A stretch of 64,000 bases of DNA, from assembly GCF_014656135.1 (NCBI RefSeq), contig NZ_BNBV01000008.1, forward strand, positions 62,001 through 126,000, given 5' to 3'. This document shows, piece by piece, positions 29,801-37,266 of this stretch. The translations under genes and the position numbers were made by a program. The stretch comes from Streptomyces thermodiastaticus (GTDB lineage: Bacteria; Actinomycetota; Actinomycetes; Streptomycetales; Streptomycetaceae). The number at the start of each line of letters is the position of its first letter. Within the stretch, counting starts at the first letter, position 1. The notes under the pieces are model-generated. The model did no database searches and had not been told where the DNA came from. It saw nothing but the letters and a program-made list of their open reading frames with translations.

Positions 29801-30654
29801 ACGCGTACCGGGTGCTGCCGCGCCCCGACGGGTGCGTGGTGCGGGTCGAGCCCGGCGCCTATGTGCTGCCGGTCCTGGTGGCCGCCGTGCGCGGGCTGCC
29901 GGGGGCGGTCGCGGAACTGGCGGACGTGCCGCGGCTGCGGGTGACGTTCTGGCACGAGCCGTGGGACGCGCGGGCGGACGGTGCCGGGCCCGAGCAGGTG
30001 CACAAGGTGCTGGACCGGGCCGGCGCGGACCTGGTGGTCGTGGTCTCCCCGCCGCTGTACGCCGAGTATCTGCACAGCTCGGCGGCGCTGGGCCCGCAAC
30101 GGTTCCAGCCGCTGCGGGCCGCGCCGGGCGCGGAGCTGCTGGCCTGGTACTGCCGGCTGCCGCGCACCTCGGCCGCGGCGGCCCGGGACCTGGTGCGCGG
30201 CCCGTTCACCACCGCCGACCTGACCGCGCTCGGCACCGGCGAGCCCGGCCGGACGGCGATCGTGCACACCCGGCCCGACGGCTCGGCGGCCGTCCTCGGT
30301 CCCGCCGGGGCGCGCGCCGCACGCCGGGCGCGTCCCGCGACGTACTACGAGGTGGACCTGACCGTGCACCGGGCCGGTGACGTGCTGACCCTGCCCGCCT
30401 CGGGCGGCGGCCGGTTCACCGCCGCGGTGGAGCTGTCCTGGCACGTCGAGGATCCCGTGGCGTTCGTGCACGGGCGGGTGCGCGACGTCGCCGAGGTCCT
30501 GTTCGAGCACGTCGCCAAGGAGGCGGCCGCGGTGACCCGCCGTCACCCGTCCTACCGGGCGCGCGCGGCGGCGCAGGCGGTGGACGCCGCGCTGCGGGAG
30601 TGGCCGGTGCCGGGGCTGGCGGTGACCCACTCGGTGCTGCTGGCCCCCGCCTGA
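26824..30654 (+). CDS. SAV_2336-family multidomain protein: vWA-like, pseudokinase, SARP-like wHTH-BTAD
   Basis: A 1276-aa cytoplasmic protein. Residues 1-160 are Gly/Pro-rich and disordered. Residues about 200-420 form the SAV_2336 N-terminal region, whose LHLVHDTGPTM (Asp236, resembling a vWA MIDAS DxSxS) and VVLLISDCMGPQW (Asp296) make it a likely vWA domain. Residues about 575-770 fold like a protein kinase (VGGRYRLVRQRGLGRHLWEA), but the active loop reads LVRGQREPAGLLL instead of HRDxKPxNxLL and DFG is CRF, so it is a pseudokinase. Residues about 785-945 are an OmpR-type winged helix plus bacterial transcriptional activator domain as in SARPs. The last 100 residues weakly resemble a Band-7/SPFH fold. 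It probably supplies the vWA partner of the MoxR ATPase and may sense or regulate. Confidence 0.75.
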   Translation: MTNRSHSEHGRFPEGGPGGARPDGARDDGFLGPGPDGTARPGDGGTARPGDGGPAGEGPAGRSGVARLAEVLAGAAGGRWPTSLELAEVLWLASRAAGPGGPDTAAGGGTTASAPARRHPGGRPAPSGGTPPVPSAPPPPRPQAPRVPLSLPGPRTGGHGTHRVLLAPTPPMLSGPLAVQRALRPLKRRVPAPTGHELDEEATAHRIARLGADPRWWLPVLRPATERWLTLHLVHDTGPTMPVWRPLVRELRAALAQSGVFRTVEVHRLAADGTMGPGGPAAPHGDGRSVVLLISDCMGPQWRAGAAGARWYRTLRRWARTMPVAVIQPLPERLWRTTALPADTARLSAPGRAVPNSAYTVDCHCAHDLPPGTLPLPLMEASAPWFETWTRLVTSPARTVLTGSVGLLAPEPPPADVDEEGRGDVDRLDAEELVLRFRSIASPEAFRLAGHLAVGEPQLPVMRLVQAAVEPDPRPQHLAEVILSGMLTTVPGPPGSYAFRPGVREVLLGTLPHTARSRTAGLLARAGQVIDNRAGVAAGDFRVVAPDDTGDAGALGDPIAEVDPDSVRRLGGRAPRDLVGGRYRLVRQRGLGRHLWEAVDEQDGGRQVVVHLYPPQEDGAARFLREAQRLAGVRSPHVTPVLDFGVDGTTPFLVAEFTDGVTLSELLATSEARLPCAVFARVVAGGVAGLRALHARQLVRGQREPAGLLLRPDGTAVLCRFALGEESLGKDAEWDVTRFARQLRRIAAEADVPPEHQRLVDLIDAGDLDGAARYARGPALRDRPRWAFGLLGPLGITLSGREVPDRLSPEAQGLLCLLLRRAGRRVTLRELAEGLWEQPLSQGAAGVRVLRLVQELHRLLGPGTVATLADGYALHLPDAVVDAVRCETLAVRAADRDDAARRRMLREALDLFRGDPLHGIPGPFAARERSRLRALRTRIERALTGSVAPGTAVSGPRGAGPVVAFAADGLGGRHDGLARVVDTLMSRGNLAPDAYRVLPRPDGCVVRVEPGAYVLPVLVAAVRGLPGAVAELADVPRLRVTFWHEPWDARADGAGPEQVHKVLDRAGADLVVVVSPPLYAEYLHSSAALGPQRFQPLRAAPGAELLAWYCRLPRTSAAAARDLVRGPFTTADLTALGTGEPGRTAIVHTRPDGSAAVLGPAGARAARRARPATYYEVDLTVHRAGDVLTLPASGGGRFTAAVELSWHVEDPVAFVHGRVRDVAEVLFEHVAKEAAAVTRRHPSYRARAAAQAVDAALREWPVPGLAVTHSVLLAPA

Positions 30655-30853
30655 GGTCCTCGGTCCTGGTGTCCTGACGGGCCGTCGCCCTCCGGTCGCT
30701 GCGACACGCCGGACGGGGGGGCGGAAGATACGCCCGTTCGGCCGCACCCCGGCCGGCCCCTCCCGACGGGCGCCACCCGCTCGGCCCCCGCAGGATGCCA
30801 AAGAGGCCGCCGTCCTGCGGCCGTCCCGGTCCGCGCTCTCGGGAGGATGTGCC

Positions 30854-31894
30854 ATGACCGCCAGCCTGGAGCAGCTGCGCCGCTGCCATATCGCCGTCGA
30901 CCTGGGGGCGGCCCGGACCCGTGTGTACGTCAAGGGCGAGGGACTCGTCGTCGACCAGCCCTCGGTCGCCGCGGTGAACACCCGCACCGGTGCGCTGATC
31001 GCCGTCGGCGAGCTGGCGGAACGGATGACGGGCCGCACCCCGCACTACATCCGTGTCGTCCGCCCGGTCTCCGGCGGCACGGTCGTCGACGTCGAGATGG
31101 CCCAGCGGATGCTGCGGCATCTGATCGGGGACCGGATGCGCCGCGCGCTGCGCCGCAAGGCGCCCCGGCTGCGGGCGGCGGCCTGCACCCCGTACGACGC
31201 CGACCCGCTGGCCCAGCGGGCCACGATCGAGACGCTGGTCGGGCTCGGCGCCCGCCGGGTGGAACTGGTCGACACGCTGATCGCCGCGGCCGTCGGCTGC
31301 GGCCTGCCCGTGGAACGCGCCGAGGCCAGCATGATCCTGGTGTGCGGGGCGGCCGCGACGCAGGTGGCCGTGCTGTCGCTGGGCTCGATCGTCACCGCCG
31401 AACGCATCCCGGTCGGCGGCGAGGCGGTCGACCGGGCGATCGTGCAGCATCTGCGGCACGAGCACGCGCTGATGCTGCCCAGCCAGTCGGTGCGCCCGCT
31501 GCAGATCGCCCTGCACGGCAACGGCCTGACCGCCGACGGCTCGTCGGCGACCGAGATCCACGGCCGGGACGTGGCCACCGGCCTGGCCCGCTCGGTGGTG
31601 ATCGACGCCGCGGCGGTCCGCGAGGCCATCCAGACCCCGCTGACCTTCGTGCTGGACGGCATCTACAAGGTGCTGCGGGAGTGCCCGCCGGAACTGGTGG
31701 CCGACCTCGCCGACCGCGGGATCATGATGGTCGGCGGCTCCGCGCTGCTGCCGGGCCTGGACCAGATGCTCCGTGAGGCTACCGGCATGCCGGTGCACAT
31801 CGCGGACCGCCCCGACGTGTGCGCGGTGCTGGGCCTGGGCGAGATGCTCGAAGGCCGGGTGGAACCGCTGGTCCTGGACCCGCTCGGCGCCTGA
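30854..31894 (+). CDS. mbl: MreB-like actin homologue Mbl
   Basis: A 346-aa bacterial actin with phosphate-1 loop IAVDLGAARTRVYVKG, the connect and phosphate-2 region LVCGAAATQVAVLSLG (less canonical than MreB's DIGGGT), and the adenosine motif IMMVGGSALLPGLDQML. In Streptomyces, Mbl works with MreB in spore-wall synthesis. The divergent phosphate-2 loop makes true nucleotide cycling uncertain. RBS GGGAGGA precedes the ATG. It is a single gene, with a 199-nt gap after the VMAP operon in which I see no clear promoter. Confidence 0.85.
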   Translation: MTASLEQLRRCHIAVDLGAARTRVYVKGEGLVVDQPSVAAVNTRTGALIAVGELAERMTGRTPHYIRVVRPVSGGTVVDVEMAQRMLRHLIGDRMRRALRRKAPRLRAAACTPYDADPLAQRATIETLVGLGARRVELVDTLIAAAVGCGLPVERAEASMILVCGAAATQVAVLSLGSIVTAERIPVGGEAVDRAIVQHLRHEHALMLPSQSVRPLQIALHGNGLTADGSSATEIHGRDVATGLARSVVIDAAAVREAIQTPLTFVLDGIYKVLRECPPELVADLADRGIMMVGGSALLPGLDQMLREATGMPVHIADRPDVCAVLGLGEMLEGRVEPLVLDPLGA

Positions 31895-31897
31895 CCC

Positions 31898-32473
31898 TCA
31901 TCCCTCCAGGTTTCGCGGGCGCAGCCCGTCCACCAGGAGGTCCAGGAGCCGCCCGGTCCGCTCGCTCTGCCCCGCGGTGACGGTGAAGATGCCGATCAGG
32001 GCGGCCGCGATGTCGTCGGCGGCGACGTCGGAGCGCAGGTCGCCCGCGGCGCGCCCGGCGTCGAGGATGCCGGTGACCGCGGCCAGCAGCTCGTCGCGTG
32101 TCTCGGTGTGCGCGATCTCCCCGGAGTTGATCATGCTGCGCAGGGTGTCGACCATGCCGTGCTTGGTCATGATCCACTCGCCGAACAGGTCCATCCACGC
32201 GCGCAGCGCCTCGCTCGGCGCAAGCCGGCGCAGCAGCTCCCCGGCCTGCCGGGTGAGCCGCTCCACCTGGTTCTGGTAGACGGCCGCGACCAGCGCCTCC
32301 CGGGTGGGGAAATGCCGGTAGAGCGTGGCGATCCCCACGCCGGCCTCGCGCGCGACGGCCCGCATGGACGGTTCCGTGGCGGACGCGGCGAACGTCCGGG
32401 TGGCCGCCTGCAGCAGGGCCTCCCGGTTGCGCGCGGCGTCGGCCCGCAGCTCGGCCGCATCGGCACGACTCAA
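31898..32473 (-). CDS. TetR/AcrR family transcriptional repressor
   Basis: A 191-aa regulator with an N-terminal helix-turn-helix (MRAVAREAGVGIATLYRHFPTR) and an SbtR-like all-helical ligand domain. The likely start is TTG 32473, because a TGA stop lies three codons upstream in frame. It is divergent from an oxidoreductase gene with 98 nt between starts, and two near-identical palindromic operators lie in the gap, one abutting its own start. Autoregulation and control of the oxidoreductase are likely. Confidence 0.88.
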   Translation of the reverse strand: MSRADAAELRADAARNREALLQAATRTFAASATEPSMRAVAREAGVGIATLYRHFPTREALVAAVYQNQVERLTRQAGELLRRLAPSEALRAWMDLFGEWIMTKHGMVDTLRSMINSGEIAHTETRDELLAAVTGILDAGRAAGDLRSDVAADDIAAALIGIFTVTAGQSERTGRLLDLLVDGLRPRNLEG

Positions 32474-32532
32474 AACGGATCACGCTCCATTTGTGGTACG
32501 GTCGCTCGGGTAATCGGAACACGCTCCATTTT
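32472..32532. promoter_or_regulatory. Twin operators between the tetR gene and the oxidoreductase
   Basis: The sequence CGGAxCACGCTCCATTT occurs twice, at 32476-32492 and 32515-32531, 39 bp apart. Each copy contains the inverted repeat AAACGGA ... TCCATTT. The first touches the tetR start and the second is 40 nt upstream of the oxidoreductase ATG. This is the typical arrangement for a TetR repressor acting on both genes. Confidence 0.7.
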
Positions 32533-32571
32533 ATCCGCGCTCCGCGAACCCTGTCCGACGAGGAGGCGCCG

Positions 32572-33528
32572 ATGACCGGCTCCGCACCGATGACCATGCG
32601 CGCGCTGCGCTTTCACACCTACGGCGAACCCGACGAGGTGCTGCGCCTGGAGACCGTGCCGGTCCCCCGGCCGGGGCCCGGCCGTATCCGCGTGACCGTC
32701 CACGCGTGCGGCCTCGCCCCGGCCGACTGGGCGCTGTGCCGCGGCCTGCACAAGGGTGAGCTGCCCCGCGGCATCGGGATCGACGTGTCCGGCACGGTCG
32801 AGGCCGTCGGGGACGGCGTCACCGATATCAGCGTCGGCGACGTCGTGCTCGGCACCGCCGACTGGCGCGGGACCCCGACCGCCGGCGCGTCACAGCACGC
32901 GATCATGGACCGCTGGACTCCGGTGCCCGAGGGCCTCGACCTCGTGCGGGCGGCCGCGCTGCCGATGGCGGTCGACACCGCCCACCTGCATCTGTCGCTG
33001 CTCGGCATGGAGCCGGGCAGGACGATCCTGATCCACGGCGCGGGCACCACGATCGGCTACGCCGCCGTGCAGATCGCCCTCCTGCGCGGCATGCGGGTGA
33101 TCGCCACCGCCGGGGAGACCTATGCCGAGCGGCTGCGCGCGTTCGGCGCCGAGGTCACCGGCTACGGGGCCGGCATGGCCGAGCGGGTCGAAGCCCTCAG
33201 CGGCGGCCCGGTCGACCTCATCCTCGACACGGCGCCGGTCGGCGGCGCCCTGCCGGATCTCGTCCGGATCGCCGGCGGCGACCCGAAGCGCGTGCTCACC
33301 TGCGGCGTCTCGGGTGTGTCGGAGGCCGCGGAGCTGGGAGTCCGCACCTCCTTCACCGAGGACCGGAGCGGCCATGCGGCCGACGCGCTTCCCGAGTTCG
33401 CCCGGCTCGCGGCCGAGGGCCGCTTCGACATCCCGGTCGCGGGCACCTTCCCTGTCGAGGAATGGGAGACCGCCTACACGATCAGCCGCAGCAACCAGGC
33501 ACACGGAAAGCTCCTCCTGCTGCCCTGA
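32572..33528 (+). CDS. NADP-dependent medium-chain oxidoreductase (quinone oxidoreductase type)
   Basis: A 318-aa MDR protein without the zinc ligands of alcohol dehydrogenases. The N-terminal GroES-like domain contains GIGIDVSGTVEAVGDGVTD; the Rossmann domain has IHGAGTTIGYAAVQIA, and the C-terminus ends AYTISRSNQAHGKLLLL. It probably reduces quinones or enones with NAD(P)H, a common target of TetR repressors that sense electrophiles. I start at ATG 32572 because GAGGAGG lies immediately upstream; an in-frame extension to 32491 crosses the operators. Confidence 0.87.
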   Translation: MTGSAPMTMRALRFHTYGEPDEVLRLETVPVPRPGPGRIRVTVHACGLAPADWALCRGLHKGELPRGIGIDVSGTVEAVGDGVTDISVGDVVLGTADWRGTPTAGASQHAIMDRWTPVPEGLDLVRAAALPMAVDTAHLHLSLLGMEPGRTILIHGAGTTIGYAAVQIALLRGMRVIATAGETYAERLRAFGAEVTGYGAGMAERVEALSGGPVDLILDTAPVGGALPDLVRIAGGDPKRVLTCGVSGVSEAAELGVRTSFTEDRSGHAADALPEFARLAAEGRFDIPVAGTFPVEEWETAYTISRSNQAHGKLLLLP

Positions 33529-33636
33529 GGCACCGCCGACCGGCGCGCGGCCGTCGTACGCCACGCGCGGCGGCGACCGGCCTCGCGAGGCGGGGCGCAC
33601 GACGCCCGAGGCGCGCCCGCGCACCTGGCACGCCCG

Positions 33637-33650
33637 GTGACGTGCGTCAC
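33637..33650. promoter_or_regulatory. Crp-like palindrome
   Basis: GTGACGTGCGTCAC has 6-bp arms and fits GTG-N6-GNCAC, the motif reported for Streptomyces Crp. It lies 62 nt upstream of the ATG of the 58-residue protein. Confidence 0.35.
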
Positions 33651-33712
33651 ATGGCTTCCCGGGGTACCCGGCACCGCAGCAGGACCGTCCCCGTCCGCCG
33701 GGAGCCACGACC

Positions 33713-33889
33713 ATGAGAGAGCGCACCCCGTCCCAGGCCGAGGGCGAACGCGACGACGACGTCCGCCGCGCCGCCGAGCACCCCGACACCCCGTATCCGA
33801 CCCCGTCCCAGGCCGAGGGCGATCGCGACGATCTCCCGGAGACGTACGACGCCGCCGGCACGGACACCGACGGCACCGCCCGGCCCTGA
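33713..33889 (+). CDS. Small acidic protein with an internal TPSQAEG repeat
   Basis: A 58-aa protein beginning MRERTPSQAEGERDDD, with a second copy TPSQAEGDRDDL after about 30 residues. The composition is strongly acidic and polar with no hydrophobic core, so it is probably disordered. GGGAG lies about 8 nt before the ATG. I recall similar PSQAEGxRD small proteins in other Streptomyces but no function. It is too short to appear in a 60-residue ORF screen. Confidence 0.6.
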   Translation: MRERTPSQAEGERDDDVRRAAEHPDTPYPTPSQAEGDRDDLPETYDAAGTDTDGTARP

Positions 33890-34241
33890 ACGCCGGGCGG
33901 TCCTCGCGTGCCGCTTTTCCCGGACTCCCCGGACTCCCCCATCCCGCGCGGCAGCGTCAGGTCGACGTGGCACCGAGGCAGAAGCCGGCGAGCCCGTAAG
34001 GACGCCACGATCGCCCCGGGACGTGCCCCGTCCCGCCACCGGGCGTCGACGCAGCCGCCTTGGACGTGGTGGCGGAAGACCGGCGTCACGGCGGGGCAGT
34101 CAGGCGCCCATGGCGGAGAAACCGCCAGGCGCCCGGTAGGCAGCCACTCGAACGGGAGGCCCGACCACGGCGGCCGTCAGCTCCTCCACGGGCGCGGTCC
34201 GCGGGCCCGGAGCGCGGGCGCCGCTGTCATGCTCAGGGAGG
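33890..34241. other. Gene-free interval
   Basis: 352 nt between two convergent genes. Apart from the hairpin at 34103-34133 I see no coherent coding frame, RNA gene or repeat here. Confidence 0.5.
34103..34133 (-). terminator. Hairpin terminator for the minus-strand pair
   Basis: GGCGCC and TGGCGG pair with CCGCCA and GGCGCC around an AGAAA loop, with a 2-nt bulge. It lies about 110 nt beyond the stop at 34242. Confidence 0.45.
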
Positions 34242-34799
34242 TCATCGGCCAGCTCCCGGGGACTCCAGCGCCTGGTGATGGGCCTCACCGCGCCGCACCA
34301 GCGACCGCACCAGCAGCGGGTCACACAAGCAGCCGGGGGTTCGCATGGGAACGGACCAGTACGCCCGCCCGTACGGCTTCGTACGGTCCACCGCCGGCAC
34401 GCCCAGATACCACCCCCGGTGCAGGTGCTCCACAGCCGGAAAGACCGGGTTGCTCTCAGGCCACTCGGTGGTCACCGGCACCAGGGCGAAGTAGTGATCC
34501 GCGCTGCGGTCCCGGGTGACGGGGCCGCCCTCCAGCGCCCGGCCCAGGAACGCGTTCAAGTCGTTCTCGTCCTGGTCCTCACCGCCGGCCGCGGCACGCA
34601 CCAATTCCCCAGGGAGCCGGACCGCCGTGAATTGCCGGCCGCACACCAGCAGCGCCACGTCCTGGGCCGCCCACTGGGCGCGCGCGCTGCGCGGGTCCTC
34701 TGCGGCGGCCAGGAGCCATTCAGCCACCGCCGACTCCCGCTTCCACCGGGCCAGACGGTCCTCTCCCGATGTCTGGTGCGGCTGCACGAGCCCGGTCAC
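34242..34799 (-). CDS. Conserved hypothetical protein
   Basis: A 185-aa protein with an N-terminal helical part (WKRESAVAEWLLAAAEDPRS) and a C-terminal part with conserved-looking segments VALLVCGRQFTAVRLPGEL and YWSVPMRTPGCLCDPLLVRSL. I do not recognise a function. Start GTG 34799 overlaps the stop of the small upstream ORF (GTGA), so the two are translationally coupled. It is transcribed divergently from an XRE regulator, a gene arrangement often seen near integrating elements, but no integrase is here. Confidence 0.65.
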   Translation of the reverse strand: MTGLVQPHQTSGEDRLARWKRESAVAEWLLAAAEDPRSARAQWAAQDVALLVCGRQFTAVRLPGELVRAAAGGEDQDENDLNAFLGRALEGGPVTRDRSADHYFALVPVTTEWPESNPVFPAVEHLHRGWYLGVPAVDRTKPYGRAYWSVPMRTPGCLCDPLLVRSLVRRGEAHHQALESPGAGR

Positions 34800-34993
34800 T
34801 GAGCGGCCCCCGCCTCCACGTGAACGCCCCGGCACTGGGGCGCCGACGGCCGCGGGGTCCATCCAGCGATGCGCGGCGGATTGATCGGCGACGGCAGGAT
34901 CGGCCCCGGTGCCGCGCCGGCTCCGTGGCGGGTGGCACGCGCGAACTGCGATACCGCCCTTACTCCCGTTGCGAGTTGGGTACGCTCCGGCAT
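34796..34993 (-). CDS. Small hypothetical protein coupled to its neighbour
   Basis: A 65-aa protein starting MPERTQLATGVRAVSQFARA and containing ILPSPINPPRIAGWTPRPS, basic and Pro-rich. GAGGAG lies about 5 nt before ATG 34993, one of the best ribosome sites in the region, and the stop overlaps the next GTG. An upstream in-frame ATG (MDDYRGVA, 24 nt earlier) is possible but has a poor site. No family recognised. Confidence 0.6.
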   Translation of the reverse strand: MPERTQLATGVRAVSQFARATRHGAGAAPGPILPSPINPPRIAGWTPRPSAPQCRGVHVEAGAAQ

Positions 34994-35169
34994 GGCGACT
35001 CCTCGATAGTCGTCCATGCCCCGGGCAGCCGAAACGCACACGGCCCCCGGGGCTCCTTCACGTACAGGGTGGAGTTGCGTCGAACCGCCTACATCCCAGC
35101 GCCGGGTATCCCCATGATGGGTAGACCCCCAGTGAGTCACCCCAGACTCGGGCGAGCAGGAAGTGCCGC

Positions 35170-36477
35170 ATGACCTACCAGCCACCCACCGCCCTGCCCC
35201 ATCACCTCCTCAGCCTGGAGGGGATGCAACGAGCGCTTGCCGGGCACGACTTCGGCACCGTGTTCCGACTCGCACGCCGGCATGCGGGGATCAGTTACTC
35301 CCGGATCGCCGCGGCCTGCGACATCAAGCCGGAACGGGTCGGCACGCTCGCCCGCGGCCGGGGTCGGATCACGACCTTCAGCAAGATCGCGGAGATCGCT
35401 GACGCGCTCCGTATCCCTGGGCACATGGTGGGGTTGGCGCCCCGCCCCTGGGAGGCAGGCGACGTTCCTACCGACCAGTACGCCGCAGAGAACGGACCCA
35501 CCAGCGTGCGCCGCCGCTCGATTCTCCAGGTCGCGTCCACAGCGGGCCTAGCCGCCGCACTTCCCGCCCTCCACAGACCGCCAGCGCCCAAGCGCGTGAC
35601 CATCCAGGACGTCCGCCGCCTCAAGGAGCGCACCGCCCGCCTACGGCGCCTGGATGACATCCTCGGCGGCGGTGACACCTACCGCGTCTACCTGGGCGAG
35701 TACCAGGCCACCAAGGCCATGCTGCGAGACAGCGCCTTCACCCCTGACGCGCGCCAGCACCTGGTCGCGCTGCTCGCCGAGCAGGCCCAACAGGCCGGAT
35801 GGGCAGCATTCGACGGCGGACGCCAGACCGAGGCAGAGAGCCTGTACACGGAGAGCAGAACCGCGGCCGAGGAGGCCGGTGACAGTGACCTCCTGGGCAA
35901 CGCCTACGCATTCCTTGCCTACCAGACCGCCGACCGGGACGCCGCCGTGGAGATCGCCGCGAGCAGCTGCGCCACCATCACCCCGGGAACGCCGGCCGGC
36001 GTCCGGGCCCTGCTCCACGAACGACTCGCATGGGCGTGCGCCGTCGCAGGCCAGCCCGCCGCCACCGAGCGCGCTCTCGACACCGCGCGCACCGCTCTCG
36101 ACACGCAGCCGGCTGACGAGCCGCAACCGGACTGGGCATCGTGGGTGGACCAGACCGAACTCGACATCATGACCGGGCGCTGCTGGACGGAACTCCGTCG
36201 CCCCCTGCGCGCGGTTCCTGTCCTCACCCGGGCGCTGGACCAGTACGCCGACCATCACGCACGGGACAAAGCCCTCTATCTGTCCTGGCTGGCCGACTCC
36301 TACCTCACTGCGGGGGAGGTCGAGGCGGCGGCCGCGGTGACAGGCCGTGCTCTGGACCTGGCTGCCGGGGTCGCGTCCGTGCGGCCCCGGCAGCGGCTCG
36401 CTCCCCTGCTGCGCCAGCTCCGTCAGCACGCGGAGCTGAGCGCAGTGCAGGACGTCCTGGCAAAGATCAATCCGTAG
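35170..36477 (+). CDS. XRE-family HTH protein with TPR-like C-terminal domain
   Basis: A 435-aa regulator. Residues about 28-85 form a helix-turn-helix (FRLARRHAGISYSRIAAACD, ERVGTLARGRGRI); the remainder from about 150 is all-helical with repeated 35-40 residue units (AEQAQQAGWAAFDGGRQTEA, ALLHERLAWACAVAGQPAAT), as in TPR peptide-sensing regulators. Between them is a short RRRSILQVASTAGLAAAL segment resembling a Tat signal, but internal. It may control the divergent small-gene pair. Its end overlaps the convergent cutA gene by 11 nt. Confidence 0.82.
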   Translation: MTYQPPTALPHHLLSLEGMQRALAGHDFGTVFRLARRHAGISYSRIAAACDIKPERVGTLARGRGRITTFSKIAEIADALRIPGHMVGLAPRPWEAGDVPTDQYAAENGPTSVRRRSILQVASTAGLAAALPALHRPPAPKRVTIQDVRRLKERTARLRRLDDILGGGDTYRVYLGEYQATKAMLRDSAFTPDARQHLVALLAEQAQQAGWAAFDGGRQTEAESLYTESRTAAEEAGDSDLLGNAYAFLAYQTADRDAAVEIAASSCATITPGTPAGVRALLHERLAWACAVAGQPAATERALDTARTALDTQPADEPQPDWASWVDQTELDIMTGRCWTELRRPLRAVPVLTRALDQYADHHARDKALYLSWLADSYLTAGEVEAAAAVTGRALDLAAGVASVRPRQRLAPLLRQLRQHAELSAVQDVLAKINP

Positions 36478-36802
36478 CCGCCGGGGCCACGTTGTCGGAG
36501 ATCCACCGCAGGCAGCGCGGCGCGCCGCCGATCGGCACGGCGATGACCTCCGGGTTGTCCCACGGATGGTTCTCCAGGATGTACTTCTCCAGCTTCGGGT
36601 AGCGCTCCCTGGTGGTCGTGAGCAGCAGCCGCCACTCCTCGCCCTGCCCGAACTCTCCGAGGTGCCAGAACACCGACGTCACGGGGCCGATGATCTGAGA
36701 GCCAGCCGCCAGACGTCCCTGGACAGCGCCCTTGGCGAGTTCCACGGCCTGCTCACGCTCTGGCGTTGCGGTCGACACCTGCACGTGCTCAGTCACAGTC
36801 AT
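36467..36802 (-). CDS. cutA: CutA-like divalent cation tolerance protein
   Basis: A 111-aa protein of the CutA fold: STATPEREQAVELAKGAVQG near the N-terminus, SVFWHLGEFGQGEEWRLLLTT and a C-terminal HPWDNPEVIAVPIGGAPRCL. CutA forms trimers and is linked to metal tolerance, though its true role is debated. Length is typical. It stands alone, convergent with the XRE gene. Confidence 0.87.
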   Translation of the reverse strand: MTVTEHVQVSTATPEREQAVELAKGAVQGRLAAGSQIIGPVTSVFWHLGEFGQGEEWRLLLTTTRERYPKLEKYILENHPWDNPEVIAVPIGGAPRCLRWISDNVAPAATD

Positions 36803-36864
36803 GCCGGGAGCCTAGCGACCGGGCGGTGTTCCGTGAGCGTGACGTCGGGGCACCCGCCCCTGCC

Positions 36865-37146
36865 TCACTTGTGCGTGGGCCGCTGACAACTGGCACACGG
36901 GCCGACCAGGCCGGGTGCCTCCATCACCGACGGGTCGGGGTCCGTCACCGGCGGCGGGGAGATGGTCACGTCGCTCATCATGGTTCTGTTCTCGGCGGCC
37001 AAGGGAACGCCGCCCTCCGAACAGAAGGGAACGGCGCCAGGACTGCCACCTCGCTGGGTGATCGTGAAGCCGCGATACCCCTCCGGATGGACTTCCCCGC
37101 GGCCGATCAGCCTCTCGACCAGGCACAGCACCGCTGAGGGCGTCAT
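36865..37146 (-). CDS. Possible small protein with a C-terminal CxxC
   Basis: A 93-aa frame (MTPSAVLCLVERLIGRGEVH ... GLVGPCASCQRPTHK). The C-terminal CxxC could bind zinc. A shorter start at MSDVTISPPP would give about 37 aa. Neither start has a convincing ribosome site, and the family is unknown, so coding status is uncertain. Confidence 0.35.
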   Translation of the reverse strand: MTPSAVLCLVERLIGRGEVHPEGYRGFTITQRGGSPGAVPFCSEGGVPLAAENRTMMSDVTISPPPVTDPDPSVMEAPGLVGPCASCQRPTHK

Positions 37147-37266
37147 CTGCGCTTCGGGCGGGCATCGAGCGAGCGAACGATCTTGGTTCACGCGGGGGAC
37201 GGCTCGGCGTGTCAACCTTTCCGGCTCCGCCGCAGGTGAGACGCTGCCTGTGGTGAACCGTGATGG

